The notes under the pieces were generated by a model that did no database searches, was not told the DNA's origin, and saw only the letters and a program-made list of their open reading frames with translations. Source: Rhodospirillales bacterium (GTDB lineage Bacteria; Pseudomonadota; Alphaproteobacteria; Rhodospirillales; Magnetospirillaceae). From it: a stretch of DNA of 33,121 nt. The translations under genes were made by a program, and so were the position numbers. Below, one piece after another: positions 1 through 10,622 of this stretch (positions within the stretch are counted from its first letter, which is position 1; the number at the start of each line of letters is the position of its first letter). The DNA lies in assembly GCA_014379805.1 (NCBI GenBank), contig JACMLB010000062.1, forward strand, positions 1 to 33,121, read 5' to 3'.

Positions 1-924
1 AACGCGCCCTGGCTGGTGGACCGCATCCTGCGCAATGTGCTGGTGGACGTGACCGGCAACACCCACCGCACGGAAATCAGCATCGACAAGCTGTACTCGC
101 CCGACGGCCCCACCGGGCGGCTGGGTCTGGTGGAGTTCCGCGGTTTCGAGATGCCGCCCCATGCCCGCATGAGCCTTGTGCAGCAATTGCTGCTGCGCGC
201 TTTGGTCGCGCGGTTCTGGGAACAGCCCTATACGGCGCCGGTGGTGCGCTGGGGCAGCGCCTTGCGCGATCGCTTCATGCTGCCCCATTGGCTGGAGAAC
301 GACTTCAACCAAGTGCTGGAATGGCTGGGTGCGGGCGGCTTTACCTTCGACCGCGCGTGGTTCGCCCCCCATCTGGAGTTCCGCTTCCCCCTGCTGGGCG
401 AGGTCAATCATTCCGGCATCCGCTTCGAACTGCGCCACGCGCTGGAGCCCTGGCATGTCATGGGCGAGGAACCCGGCGCCGGCGGCACCGTGCGCTATGT
501 GGATTCGTCGGTGGAACGCTTGCAGGTCAAGCTGAGCAACCTGCATGGCGACCGCTACACCATCACCTGCAACGGCAAGCCCGTGCCCCTGGCCGCCACC
601 GGCACCAGCGGCGAATGGGTGGCGGGCGTGCGCTATCGTGCCTGGGCGCCGTCCTCGTGCCTGCATCCCACCATCGGCGTGCACTCGCCCCTGGTGTTCG
701 ATCTGGTGGATAAATGGACCGGCCAATCCGTGGGCGGCTGCACCTATCACGTTGTCCATCCGGGCGGACGCAGCTACGACACCTTCCCGGTAAACTCTTA
801 CGAAGCCGAGGCGCGGCGCCGTGCGCGCTTCTTCCCATTCGGGCACAGCCATGGTCCGGTGACGGCGCAAGCGGCCAAGATCCATCCAGATTACCCAAAC
901 ACCCTTGATCTGCGGCTACAATAA
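1..924 (+). CDS. C-terminal part of a DUF2126-containing transglutaminase-family protein (truncated by window start)
   Basis: Open frame 1 from the first base ([57 protein letters not shown]), the typical DUF2126 C-terminus; followed by ATP-grasp/alpha-E and transglutaminase genes, its usual neighbours. Confidence 0.85.
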   Translation, partial: NAPWLVDRILRNVLVDVTGNTHRTEISIDKLYSPDGPTGRLGLVEFRGFEMPPHARMSLVQQLLLRALVARFWEQPYTAPVVRWGSALRDRFMLPHWLENDFNQVLEWLGAGGFTFDRAWFAPHLEFRFPLLGEVNHSGIRFELRHALEPWHVMGEEPGAGGTVRYVDSSVERLQVKLSNLHGDRYTITCNGKPVPLAATGTSGEWVAGVRYRAWAPSSCLHPTIGVHSPLVFDLVDKWTGQSVGGCTYHVVHPGGRSYDTFPVNSYEAEARRRARFFPFGHSHGPVTAQAAKIHPDYPNTLDLRLQ

Positions 925-983
925 GCGCTTGTGTCGGGCAGACAGGGGAGGCGGCGATACCACGGCGACAGATTCACGGGCAG

Positions 984-3503
984 ATGAGGGGGCGCAGGCC
1001 CATCCAGGACGGCTATCGTCCGCCCGCCAATACATATGACGAGATGCTGGGGGGCGACGGCCAGCTCCGCCCCCATTGGCGCGACTTCATTCATTCCCTC
1101 GACAATCTGTCGAGCGAGGAGATGGCTCAGCGCTGGGATTTCGGCCGCAATCTGCTGCGGGAAAACGGTGTCACCTACAACGTCTATGGCGACGATGCCG
1201 GGCTAGAACGGCCATGGCAGCTGGACCCGCTGCCCATCATCCTGCCCGCCGCCGAATGGGCCGCCATCGCCCAAGCCGTCAGCCAGCGCGCCACCTTGCT
1301 GGACGCCATCATCGGCGACCTTTACGGCCCCCGCACCCTGATCTCGCGGGGGCTGATCCCCCCTGCCCTGCTGCACGCCAACCCGTCCTATTTGCGCCCG
1401 TGCCACGGCTGGCCCCCTGCCGGCGGGCGCCATCTGCACGTCTATGCCGCCGAACTGGCGCGCGGCGCCGATGGCCGCTGGCGGGTGATCGCCGACCGCA
1501 CGGAAGTGCCTGCGGGTGCGGGCTACGCCCTGGAAAACCGCACCATCGTCAGCCGCGTGTTGCCGGAATTCTTCCGCTCCATGCCGGTGGAACGGCTGGG
1601 GCCATTCTTCGACAGCCTACGCCGCACCCTGCAAGCCCTGTCGCCGCGCCGCAACGACGATCCCCGCATCGTGCTGCTGACCCCGGGCCCCTATAACGAA
1701 ACCTATTTCGAACACTCGTTCATGGCGCGCCATCTGGGTCTGACCCTGGTTCAGGGCGAAGACCTGACCGTGCGCGACAACAAGGTGTTCCTGAAGACCC
1801 TGACCGGCCTGCAACAGGTGGACGTCATCCTGCGCCGCACCAATGGCGAATGGTGCGACCCGCTGGAACTGCGCGGCGATTCCAGCTTGGGCGTGGCCGG
1901 CTTGCTGCAATCGGCCCGCGCCGGCAACGTGGCCATCGCCAATGCCCTGGGCGGCGGCCTGCTGGACGGCAGCGCCATCATGCCCTTCCTACCCAAGATT
2001 TCCCGCGCTTTGCTGTCCGAAGATTTGCTGCTGCCCTCCATCGCCAGTTGGTGGTGCGGCCAGGATCATGAACGTCAGCTGGTGCTGGACAATCTGGAAC
2101 GCCTGACCCTGCGTCCCGCCTTCCACAACCGCGTCCGCCCCATCCAGGGCGCCGGGCTGGACAGAAGCGAGCGCGCCGATCTGGCGGAGCGCATCCGCAC
2201 CCGGCCATGGGATTGGGTGGCCCAGGAAGTGGGCAGCATGTCGTCCGTTCCGGTGTGGAATGGGGGAACGCTGGAACCCCAGCACACAGTGCTGCGCGTG
2301 TTCGCCGTAGCAAGCGAGCCCGGCTGGCACGTCATGCATGGCGGCTTGGCGCGTGTCTCGGCGCAGCGCGATCTGTTGACGGCGCGGCTGCAAACCGGCG
2401 GCGGCGGCAGCAAGGATTTGTGGGTTCTGGCCGACCCCACCGCCCACGCCACCATCCACACCCGCCAGCATAACGCACCCATCAAGCTGACCCGCGGCAA
2501 CCGGGATTTGCCCAGCCGCGTGGCCGACAACATGTATTGGCTGGGCCGCTATCTGGAACGCTGCGAGGCCACCACCCGGCTGCTACGCACCACCTTGCAA
2601 TTGATCGAGGAAGCGCTGGACCAGGGCGATCCCGCCGGTGCCGTCCATGCGGTGCACACCATCTCGGGTTTGGGCTTGCCGCTGCCCGCGCAGGAGCCGT
2701 CCGACGAGCCCGAGGATTTGCCGTCCCGCCTGATCGCCCATCACACCGATGCCGACAATTACGGACTAGCCTGCCATGGAGAGCGCCTGGGCCGGGTGGT
2801 TGCCAATCTGCGCGACCGTCTGTCTACCGACACGTGGCGCGCATTGCAGCGCCTGCGCGACCAAATCGGCCGTCTGAACCACGAGGAAGGCCGCAGTGGC
2901 GTACAAAGCCGACTGAACTCCATCGTGCTGACCATCGAGGCGGTCAGCGGTTTGGCCATGGAAAACATGACGCGCGGGCCGCTGTGGCTGTTCCTGGATG
3001 CCGGACGCCGCGCCGAGCGCGCCATCAACATCGTCGATACCTTGGGCGGCGCCCTGAACGGGGCCGAGGACGAAGAGTGCGTGCCCATGGATTTGCTGCT
3101 GGACGTCTCGGACAGCACCATGACCTACCGCTCGCGCTATCTGGCCGCACCCCGACTTGCCGGAGTGCTGGACCTGCTGCTGTGCGACGAAAGCAATCCC
3201 CGCTCGCTGGGCTTCCAATTGGCCGCTTTGTCCGACCACATGGACCGGCTGGCGCTGGCAGCGGGCGACACCGGCTTCCTGCGGCCCGAACAGCGCATGA
3301 TGACCGTGCTGTGCGGCATAGTGCGCACCGCCGACGTCATGACTCTGGCGGTTTATGACCGCGACGGCGGCTATCATGACGCGGAACGGCTGCTGGAAAC
3401 CATCCGCTCACGCTTGTGGGAATTGTCCGAGGGCATTTCGCGGGAATACTTCACCCATGCACAATGGCGCCTGCCGATGTCGCCGGTGGAGATGCTGCCG
3501 TGA
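984..3503 (+). CDS. Circularly permuted type 2 ATP-grasp (DUF404/407) fused to alpha-E (DUF403) domain protein
   Basis: 839-aa ORF; N-terminal 'YDEMLGGDGQLRPHW...NGVTYNVYGDD...LDPLPIILPAAEW' and C-terminal 'LPSRVADNMYWLGRYLERCEATTRLLR' (alpha-E signature). Confidence 0.88.
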   Translation: MRGRRPIQDGYRPPANTYDEMLGGDGQLRPHWRDFIHSLDNLSSEEMAQRWDFGRNLLRENGVTYNVYGDDAGLERPWQLDPLPIILPAAEWAAIAQAVSQRATLLDAIIGDLYGPRTLISRGLIPPALLHANPSYLRPCHGWPPAGGRHLHVYAAELARGADGRWRVIADRTEVPAGAGYALENRTIVSRVLPEFFRSMPVERLGPFFDSLRRTLQALSPRRNDDPRIVLLTPGPYNETYFEHSFMARHLGLTLVQGEDLTVRDNKVFLKTLTGLQQVDVILRRTNGEWCDPLELRGDSSLGVAGLLQSARAGNVAIANALGGGLLDGSAIMPFLPKISRALLSEDLLLPSIASWWCGQDHERQLVLDNLERLTLRPAFHNRVRPIQGAGLDRSERADLAERIRTRPWDWVAQEVGSMSSVPVWNGGTLEPQHTVLRVFAVASEPGWHVMHGGLARVSAQRDLLTARLQTGGGGSKDLWVLADPTAHATIHTRQHNAPIKLTRGNRDLPSRVADNMYWLGRYLERCEATTRLLRTTLQLIEEALDQGDPAGAVHAVHTISGLGLPLPAQEPSDEPEDLPSRLIAHHTDADNYGLACHGERLGRVVANLRDRLSTDTWRALQRLRDQIGRLNHEEGRSGVQSRLNSIVLTIEAVSGLAMENMTRGPLWLFLDAGRRAERAINIVDTLGGALNGAEDEECVPMDLLLDVSDSTMTYRSRYLAAPRLAGVLDLLLCDESNPRSLGFQLAALSDHMDRLALAAGDTGFLRPEQRMMTVLCGIVRTADVMTLAVYDRDGGYHDAERLLETIRSRLWELSEGISREYFTHAQWRLPMSPVEMLP

Positions 3504-4375
3504 TCTTCCAAGTCCGCCACGTCACCACCTATGAATACAGCGAGCCGGTGCTGCTGTCGCACCACGCCGCCCATCTAAGCCCGCGCAGCAATGACGGCCA
3601 GCGCAACCGCGATCAGAAGCTGCGCATCTACCCCATGCCGGCGGTGCGCCAGGACGGCAAGCTGGATTACTTCGGCAATCCCACCACCTTCTTCACCATC
3701 CAGGAAGCCCATACGCGGCTGAAGGTGGATGCCAGCTTCGTGGTGGAGACCACTCCGGCGCCGACGCTGCCGCAATTGGACGCCACCGCCTGGGACCGGG
3801 TCGCCGCCCAATTGGCCACTGGGACCAATCCCCATATGGGAGAGGCGCTGGACTTCCTGTTCCCGTCCTATCAGGTGCCCATGCTGACCGAGGCGGCGGA
3901 GTACGCTGCCTCCAGCTTCACCCCTGGCCGCCCACTGGTGGAAGCCGTGCTGGAGTTGACCTCCCGCATTCATGCCGATCTGGCCTTTGACGCCGAGGCC
4001 ACTTCGGTGGGCACTCCGCTGGCCCATGTGTTTGCCCAGCGCCGGGGCGTGTGCCAGGACTTCGCCCATGTGGGCATTGCCTGCCTGCGCGCCATGGGCT
4101 TGGCGGCGCGCTACGTCAGCGGCTATATCCGCACCCTGCCGCCGCCGGGTAAGGAACGGCTGGTGGGTGCCGACGCGTCACATGCGTGGTTGTCGGTATT
4201 CGTGCCGGGCTGGGGCTGGCTGGACGTGGACCCCACCAACAACAAACTGGCCGGCGAGGACCATATCGTGGTCGCCTGGGGCCGCGACTACGACGACGTC
4301 AGCCCGCTGAAAGGCGTAGTGCTGGGCGGCGGCGACCATGAAATCCATGTAGGCGTGGACGTCAGCGAGGTGTAA
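3500..4375 (+). CDS. Transglutaminase-like cysteine protease family protein
   Basis: GTG start at 3500 overlaps the upstream TGA (GTGA) and gives N-terminus (M)IFQVRHVTTYEYSEPV; catalytic Cys-His-Asp context RRGVCQDFAH...DASHAWLSVFVPGWGWLDVDPTNN. Confidence 0.88.
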   Translation: MIFQVRHVTTYEYSEPVLLSHHAAHLSPRSNDGQRNRDQKLRIYPMPAVRQDGKLDYFGNPTTFFTIQEAHTRLKVDASFVVETTPAPTLPQLDATAWDRVAAQLATGTNPHMGEALDFLFPSYQVPMLTEAAEYAASSFTPGRPLVEAVLELTSRIHADLAFDAEATSVGTPLAHVFAQRRGVCQDFAHVGIACLRAMGLAARYVSGYIRTLPPPGKERLVGADASHAWLSVFVPGWGWLDVDPTNNKLAGEDHIVVAWGRDYDDVSPLKGVVLGGGDHEIHVGVDVSEV

Positions 4376-5495
4376 GCCCCTCGGCAATTTTCGTAATCCG
4401 CGCCGCATTGGCATCCCACGTCCGCCCCTGCCGCTCGATATCATCATAGGCCGCCTGCCCCAGCCGCAGCCGTAAGGCCGCATCTCCGCACAGACGCGCC
4501 AATTGCTGGGCGAAATTATCCTGCCGGAACAGCAGGGCGTTGTGACCATCCTCCAGCACTTCACGGATGTTGCGCTGGTCGGGGGCCAGGATGGCGCGCG
4601 ACAGGGCCATGTACTCGAACAGCTTCAAGGGCGACGCATATTCAACCGCCTGAGGCTGCAACGCCACGTCGAAGGCGGCCACGCAGGCGGCAACGCGGTC
4701 GCGGCCCACCAGCCCCAAACACGTCACCTGCCCCGCCATACCCAGACGCGCGGCGTGGGCCTCTAACTCCGCACGGGCCGGGCCGTCGCCCACCACCAGG
4801 AAATGCACATTGGCGGGCATGGTCTTCATGGCATCCACCACCTGGGGCAAGCCGTGCCAATCGCGGATGAAGCCGGTGAAGCCCAGCACCACCTTGCCCT
4901 CCAGCCCCAGTTCCCGCCGCACCGCCGCACCGTCCACGGCAGACGAGAAATGACTGCGGTCGATGCCGTTATGGATGACGGTGATGCGGTCGCTGGACAC
5001 CCCGCTGCACCACACATGCTCGGCCAGCACTCCGGTGACCGGAAGGACCGCGTCGGCGCCGCGCCAGACCGCCCGCTCGGTCCATTGGGCCAGGCGCGGC
5101 AAGGCCAGCCCGCCATGGGCGCCGCGCTCCGCCGCCAGGGGCGCGTTGATTTCCACCAGCCAGGGAATGCCGGTGCGACGCTTGAGCCACAGGCCGGGCA
5201 GGTAAAACAGATTGTAGCGTTCGTACAAAACGTCCGGGCGATGGCGCTTCCACGCCTTGGCCAGTTGGCGATAGGCGTGAAGCGAATATGCCAGTTCCAG
5301 TTGTTCGTGGATGGCCGACGGCAGGGCACGGCGGATGCGCGGCACCAAACCGCCGTCATGGCCGAATTCCGAACGGCTGGGCGGCGCCACCACCACGACC
5401 TCATGGCCCTGGCGGCGCAGGGCGGCGATCAGTTCCTCGATATGCACGTTCTGGCCGTCCTTGGACGCCGTGCGATGGTGATAGAGAACTTTCAT
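4362..5495 (-). CDS. Glycosyltransferase, GT4 family
   Basis: MKVLYHHRTASKDGQNVHIEELIAALRRQGHEVVVVAPP...VLGFTGFIRDWHGL...VGDGPARAELEAHA...ASPLKLFEYMALSRAILAPD; start at 5495 overlaps upstream stop (ATGA). Confidence 0.88.
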   Translation of the reverse strand: MKVLYHHRTASKDGQNVHIEELIAALRRQGHEVVVVAPPSRSEFGHDGGLVPRIRRALPSAIHEQLELAYSLHAYRQLAKAWKRHRPDVLYERYNLFYLPGLWLKRRTGIPWLVEINAPLAAERGAHGGLALPRLAQWTERAVWRGADAVLPVTGVLAEHVWCSGVSSDRITVIHNGIDRSHFSSAVDGAAVRRELGLEGKVVLGFTGFIRDWHGLPQVVDAMKTMPANVHFLVVGDGPARAELEAHAARLGMAGQVTCLGLVGRDRVAACVAAFDVALQPQAVEYASPLKLFEYMALSRAILAPDQRNIREVLEDGHNALLFRQDNFAQQLARLCGDAALRLRLGQAAYDDIERQGRTWDANAARITKIAEGLTPR

Positions 5496-6511
5496 GACCG
5501 TAACCACCGTTCCAGCCGGTGCAGTGGATCGCCGCGATCAGCGATGGCCCACACAAGCGTGTCCTTTTCCGTGGCCAGACTGCTTTTGTAGCGGCTGTCG
5601 CCCGCCAGGAATCTATACCCGCGCAACCCTTGGGCGCGATATGACCGCATGGCCAGCAGGTGCCCGGCCAGACCGGGCTTTCGGCGAGGGTCCGGGTCAT
5701 AGTGGAAGCCGCTTTGATAGGCGTAAGCCCAGCCGTCATGGACGAAATTATAAAGGTAGCCGATCTCTTCCCCGCCATGGCTCAGCCGCAGCAACTCCGC
5801 ATCCCCGGCGGCCAGCAAGCGACGATGGAACGCGGCCACCTTGGGGTGGGCAAAGGCGCCGGGCTGGCCTCTGCCCCGCCAATAGGCGCCGTGCAGTTCG
5901 GCCAATCGTTCAAACCATTCCGGCGATACGGGCTCAAGGTCCATGCCCTGGTAAAGCTTCAGGGACCGCCGGATCTGGTGCCGGCTGTTGCGCGACAGCC
6001 CGTCCAAGGGATCAACCGGCCCGAACACTGCGAAGGGCGCCAGATGCTTGCGCGTCAACCGTACTGACGCACACTGCGCTGCAAGGTGAGGCGCTACGCC
6101 CGGCAGGACCAACTCACGCCAGCCGCCGAATGCCGAAATGGCCGCCAAACCGGCCCGGCTGATTTCGGGCTCAAGACCGCGCACCGACAGGAAGCCGTTA
6201 TATTCCGTGGTCAGCGCCGCTGAGGCGCCGTCATCCACCTCGCCCAAATGCAGCGAGGGCGAGCGCAGCATGTCCCACCGCCGAGCACGCCGCCCCAACA
6301 GCCCAAGCCCGACCAGCGTGCCGCCCTGGCGGATTTCGGCCAGCAGCGAGGCCGGTCCGAATTCCGCCAGCATGGCGCCGATCCAACGCCACGATTGGAA
6401 GAACGAGGCGTCAGCCCGTGCTTCCAGCGCACGCCAAACCGGCTCCAGCTCTGCCGCGCTGGGGCAAGGGCGGATGGTGGCGGTCAATAAAGGGGGAGTT
6501 GATGTGGTCAC
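5492..6511 (-). CDS. GNAT/FemAB-like (BcsL/CelD-type) acyltransferase of EPS clusters
   Basis: 339 aa; 'SFFQSWRWIGAMLAEF...', 'SRNSRHQIRRSLKLY', 'GEEIGYLYNFVHDGWAYAYQSGFHYDPDPRRKPGLAGHLLAMR' typical of GNAT_acetyltransf_6. Confidence 0.8.
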   Translation of the reverse strand: MTTSTPPLLTATIRPCPSAAELEPVWRALEARADASFFQSWRWIGAMLAEFGPASLLAEIRQGGTLVGLGLLGRRARRWDMLRSPSLHLGEVDDGASAALTTEYNGFLSVRGLEPEISRAGLAAISAFGGWRELVLPGVAPHLAAQCASVRLTRKHLAPFAVFGPVDPLDGLSRNSRHQIRRSLKLYQGMDLEPVSPEWFERLAELHGAYWRGRGQPGAFAHPKVAAFHRRLLAAGDAELLRLSHGGEEIGYLYNFVHDGWAYAYQSGFHYDPDPRRKPGLAGHLLAMRSYRAQGLRGYRFLAGDSRYKSSLATEKDTLVWAIADRGDPLHRLERWLRS

Positions 6512-6661
6512 GGGGCCCGATGATAGGCCGGCAAACGGAACCGCGGCAGATGAACCAAGTGTCTATGCCCGAAATGAGGCACCTATAAGGCATCAGCCTC
6601 AATTGTTTTCGCCAGCTGCACGTCACTTATTGGGACATTCTAGAGCAGCGGGAGAGGGCGC

Positions 6662-7645
6662 ATGACTACTCGCAAGATATTGGTCACGGGCGGCGCTGGA
6701 TATATCGGCAGCCATGTGGTCCTTGACCTGTTGGAGCACGGCTGGTCTGTAGTTGTATTGGATAATCTGCGCACAGGCCTACGCAAGTTGCTTCCGCGCA
6801 ATATTCGCTTCGTCCATGGCGATGCCGGCGATACGGAATTGGTCGCCGGCTTGCTGCAATCGGAGCGCTGCCGCTCGGTCATGCATTTCGCCGGCTCCAC
6901 CGTGGTGCCGGAATCGGTGACAGACCCGCTGTCCTATTACCGCAACAACACCGCCGTCAGCCGTAATCTGCTGGCGGCGTGCCAGCTTGCGGGCGTCGAT
7001 TCCTTCATCTTCTCGTCCACCGCCGCCGTCTACGGCAACCCCGAGACCCTGCCGGTGACCGAGACCACCCCGACCCTGCCCATCACGCCCTATGGCCGAT
7101 CCAAGCTGATGACCGAGGGAATGCTGCACGATGTGGCTGCGGCCTCGCACATGCGCTTTGTTGCCTTGCGCTATTTCAACGTGGCCGGGGCCGATTTGCA
7201 GGGCCGTAGCGGCCAAAGCACGCCCAACGCCACCCATCTGATCAAGGTCGCGTGCGAAGCGGCGGTGGGCAAGCGCCCCTCCATGGCCATCTACGGTACC
7301 GATTACGACACGCCCGACGGCACCTGCATCCGCGACTTCATCCATGTCAGCGATCTGGCTTCGGCCCATGTGGCGGCGCTGGACCACCTTGTGCACGGCG
7401 GCGACAATCAGGTGCTGAATTGCGGCTATGGCTGGGGCATTTCCGTGCGTCAGGTCATCGAGACCACCGAGCGGCTGTCCGGACGGCGGCTGGACGTCGT
7501 CAACGGGCCGCGCCGCGAGGGCGACATCGTCTCCATGGTGGCCGACGGCTCGCGCTTGCGCCGGGTGCTCAATTGGAGCCCGCGCCACGCCCAGATCGAC
7601 ACCATCATCGGCTCGGCGCTGGAATGGGAGCGGCGTACAGCATGA
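6662..7645 (+). CDS. galE: UDP-glucose 4-epimerase
   Basis: ILVTGGAGYIGSHVVLDLLEHGWSVVVLDNL (NAD-binding), SSTAAVYGNPETLPVTE, YGRSKLMTE (YxxxK), RYFNVAGAD. Confidence 0.92.
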   Translation: MTTRKILVTGGAGYIGSHVVLDLLEHGWSVVVLDNLRTGLRKLLPRNIRFVHGDAGDTELVAGLLQSERCRSVMHFAGSTVVPESVTDPLSYYRNNTAVSRNLLAACQLAGVDSFIFSSTAAVYGNPETLPVTETTPTLPITPYGRSKLMTEGMLHDVAAASHMRFVALRYFNVAGADLQGRSGQSTPNATHLIKVACEAAVGKRPSMAIYGTDYDTPDGTCIRDFIHVSDLASAHVAALDHLVHGGDNQVLNCGYGWGISVRQVIETTERLSGRRLDVVNGPRREGDIVSMVADGSRLRRVLNWSPRHAQIDTIIGSALEWERRTA

Positions 7646-8718
7646 AGGCGCTGAAAGTGGCCTGGCTGTATCCGGCCCCGAAACGCCAATCCCTGGAAGC
7701 CACGCGCCAGGGCAAGGAACCCGACCATCTATCGGCCATCGACGCCATCCGCGAGTTCGGCATCGAGCCCGAACTGGTGGAGCCCTTGCCCTGGCCATGG
7801 AACCCGTTCTGCAACAAGCACTCCCTGTATTCCGGCATCGACCCGCTACGCGCCGTCAAGCTGGCAGCGTCCCTGTCGCGGTTCGATCTGGTGCTGTCCG
7901 TGGGCGAAAGCTCGGGGCTGGTCCTGCTGTTCCTGCGCCGGATGCTAGGGCTGAAAATTCCCATCGTGGTGTGGGACCCGGCCCTGGGCGGCGACTGGCG
8001 GCCGCGCGAGGCCATGCTGCGCTGGGCCTTGCCGCGCTATGACCGCATCCTGGTGGTGGGCAGCAATCAGGAGGCCTTGGCGCACGAACGCTATCCCGGC
8101 GCCGCCCCCACCAGCACCATCGGCCATTGGGAGGACACCCAGTTCTACCGCCCCATGCCAGCCCCGGCGAAGGGCTATGTGCTGTCGGTGGGCTTGGACC
8201 CCATGCGCGACTATGCCGCTTTGGTAGAGGCCGCGCGCGGCATGGCGGCCCCCTTCATCATCAAGACCAACCGCCCCATGGACACCGACCTGCCGCCCAA
8301 CGTCCGGGTCATCCGCGAGCGGATTTCCTACAACGCGTTGCGTTCCCTTTACGCCGGCGCGTCGGTTGTCGTGGTTCCCCTGTTGGACGCCCACCACGCC
8401 AGCGGGGTCAACGGCGTGCTGGAGGCCTATGCCATGGGCAAGCCGGTCATCGTCAGCGACTCCACTGGCATCCGCGACTTCGTCATCCCCAATGAGACGG
8501 CGCTGGTGGTCAAGCCGGGCGATGTGGCCGGGCTGCGCCAAGCCATCGCCAGCGTGACTGCCTCGCCCGAACTGGCCCAGCGGCTGGCCGTGGCCGGACG
8601 CCAACTGGTGGAAACCCGCTTCAGCCAAGCCGCCTTCGCCAGCCGCCTGGCCGCGCAATTGTGGGAGGTGTGGCACGCCCGCGCCCCCAAGGAGAGCCTG
8701 CAATGTTCCATGCCCTAG
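7642..8718 (+). CDS. Glycosyltransferase, GT4-like
   Basis: ATG at 7642 overlaps galE stop (ATGA); MKALKVAWLYPAPKRQ...; C-terminal 'VVPLLDAHHASGVNGVLEAYAMGKPVIVSDSTGIRDFV'. Confidence 0.82.
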   Translation: MKALKVAWLYPAPKRQSLEATRQGKEPDHLSAIDAIREFGIEPELVEPLPWPWNPFCNKHSLYSGIDPLRAVKLAASLSRFDLVLSVGESSGLVLLFLRRMLGLKIPIVVWDPALGGDWRPREAMLRWALPRYDRILVVGSNQEALAHERYPGAAPTSTIGHWEDTQFYRPMPAPAKGYVLSVGLDPMRDYAALVEAARGMAAPFIIKTNRPMDTDLPPNVRVIRERISYNALRSLYAGASVVVVPLLDAHHASGVNGVLEAYAMGKPVIVSDSTGIRDFVIPNETALVVKPGDVAGLRQAIASVTASPELAQRLAVAGRQLVETRFSQAAFASRLAAQLWEVWHARAPKESLQCSMP

Positions 8719-9605
8719 CGCGCGCCCTGCTGTATCCCTTCCGGTGGAACGCGACCCATCTGCCGCGAGGTTCGTTCCTGCGCAGCGCCAGCATTCCCAT
8801 ACTGAAATACGCCTCGCGCCGCCGGGGTTTGCTCAATTCCATGCGGGTGATCAGGCCGCTGGACCGCCGGGATATTTCGTTCGTTCCGGCTGATTCCATG
8901 GTGATGGATGCGACCTATTGGTTCGGCACCCAGGGCTATGAAGGCGTGCTGTCGGAACTATGGCCGCGCCTGTGCGCCAAGTCACACTGCGTCGTGGAAA
9001 TCGGCGCCAATGTGGGGTTCTACACCGTGTTGGGCGGCAAGGCGGCCATCGGCGCCTATACGGTGGTGGAACCGCTGCCCGAGGCGGCGGCCATCCTGCG
9101 GCGCAATTTGGTGCTCAACAAACTGGAACGGATCGAGGTGATCGAAGCCGCCGCCGTGCCCCGTTCCATGGACGCACCGGTGCAGTTGAACCTGCCCGAT
9201 GAAGGGCGCGAAGCCGCCGTTGGCGCCCATCTGGTGTCCGAAGTCACCTTGGCCCGCCGCAGCACGAAGCGGGTCCTTGATGTGGCCGGGGTGGACATCT
9301 GCCGATTGGTCAAAGGATGCGACCTGATCAAGATGGACGCCGAAGGGGCTGAACATGCCCTGCTGACGGCGGCTATGCCCATCATCGAACGCAATGCGCC
9401 GACCATCGTGATCGAAGTCCTGCCCGAAAGCCGCCTGCTGGCCGCCCTGCTGGCGGAAATGGCCCAGCGCATCGGCTACACCCTTTATGTCATCCCGTCC
9501 TTCCGTACCGAGTATCCGGTGGCGGTCCCCCATGCCAGCTTCACCTCCCGCACACCGGCCATGTTCCAGTCCAAGGACGTCATCCTGAGCCGCGACAAAC
9601 TATAG
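8703..9605 (+). CDS. FkbM-family methyltransferase
   Basis: MFHALARALLYPF...; 'VVEIGANVGFYTVLGGKAAIGAYTVVEPLPEAAAILRRNLVLN' and 'DLIKMDAEGAEHALL' FkbM motifs; overlaps upstream stop. Confidence 0.85.
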   Translation: MFHALARALLYPFRWNATHLPRGSFLRSASIPILKYASRRRGLLNSMRVIRPLDRRDISFVPADSMVMDATYWFGTQGYEGVLSELWPRLCAKSHCVVEIGANVGFYTVLGGKAAIGAYTVVEPLPEAAAILRRNLVLNKLERIEVIEAAAVPRSMDAPVQLNLPDEGREAAVGAHLVSEVTLARRSTKRVLDVAGVDICRLVKGCDLIKMDAEGAEHALLTAAMPIIERNAPTIVIEVLPESRLLAALLAEMAQRIGYTLYVIPSFRTEYPVAVPHASFTSRTPAMFQSKDVILSRDKL

Positions 9606-9710
9606 GGTTGGAACGGGCAAAAAGGCCTAGTAATCCAGCCGGATAGCCGATTGAGGACCGCGGTGAATGGCTTTACCGTCGCCGGGCAAATGCATCTTCC
9701 CGGAGTTGCC

Positions 9711-10622
9711 GTGACCGTCAGCGTGGTCATCCCCGCCCATAACGCAGAGGAGACGCTTGCGCGCGCCCTTGACTCGGTGTTCGCGCAAACGCTTCAGCCG
9801 TTCGAGACCATCGTCGTGGACGACGGCAGCCGAGACGGCACCCGGCGCATCGCCGAAAGCTATAACGTGCGCGTGCTGTCGCGGCCCATGTGCGAGGGAG
9901 CATCCAGCGCGCGCAACCTTGGCATTCAGGCAGCGCGGGGCCAGCTGATCGCCTTTCTCGACGCCGATGACGAATGGCTTCCGCGTAAATTGGAACTGCA
10001 GCTTCCCCTTTTCACCCAGCGCATTGAATTCGTCTCGTGCGGGGCCTTGCTGATCGACACCAATGGGGTCGATCGGGGCAGCGTCTATACGGATCGCCGC
10101 CCGGTGTCCGGCGAGAACGCTTGGCGCACCTTGCTGGCCTATAATTACATCGCCACCCCCAGCGTGGTGGCGCGCCGGGACGCGCTGCTGGCGGTGGGGG
10201 GCTTCGATCCCGCTTTGCCCTTCGGCGAGGATCAGGACATGTGGATCAAACTGTCCATGCGCGGAATGCTGGGCTATGTGGACGAACCGCTGGTTCTGGT
10301 TCACATGTCGCCCAACAGTCTGTCGGGCGCCGAAATCAAGAAACAGTTGCGGGTCACCCTGCCCATGATCCTGCGTCATGTGGATGACCGCCGCGCCGAG
10401 CTGACGCCCGCCCAAATCCGCACCATCATCGGCGAGCGCCTGACCCGGCTGGGCCGCACCGCCCTGAGCCGCTGTCCCTATGGCGAGGGGGCCGGGCTGT
10501 TGCTGCGCGCCATCCTGTTGCCCTATCGCCCGGTGTCCAATCTGCTGCTGCTGCTGCGCGCCGCCCCGCCCACCCAATGGCTGAAGAAGCGCCTGCGCCC
10601 CCTGCTGGCGCGTCCCCAATGA
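9711..10622 (+). CDS. Glycosyltransferase, GT2 family
   Basis: GTG start at 9711 preceded by GGAG; MTVSVVIPAHNAEETLARALDSVFAQTLQPFETIVVDDGSRDGT...FLDADDEW; upstream in-frame starts (9651, 9690) are possible. Confidence 0.88.
   Translation: MTVSVVIPAHNAEETLARALDSVFAQTLQPFETIVVDDGSRDGTRRIAESYNVRVLSRPMCEGASSARNLGIQAARGQLIAFLDADDEWLPRKLELQLPLFTQRIEFVSCGALLIDTNGVDRGSVYTDRRPVSGENAWRTLLAYNYIATPSVVARRDALLAVGGFDPALPFGEDQDMWIKLSMRGMLGYVDEPLVLVHMSPNSLSGAEIKKQLRVTLPMILRHVDDRRAELTPAQIRTIIGERLTRLGRTALSRCPYGEGAGLLLRAILLPYRPVSNLLLLLRAAPPTQWLKKRLRPLLARPQ

Noticed and set aside
3416-3499. N-terminal extension of the transglutaminase ORF
   Set aside because: It is internal to the ATP-grasp/alpha-E gene; GTG 3500 gives the typical family N-terminus and a GTGA overlap
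6577-6593. Possible sigma-54 element upstream of galE (AGGCACCTATAAGGCAT)
   Set aside because: GG-N10-GC spacing is right, but too many mismatches to the consensus flanks; likely chance
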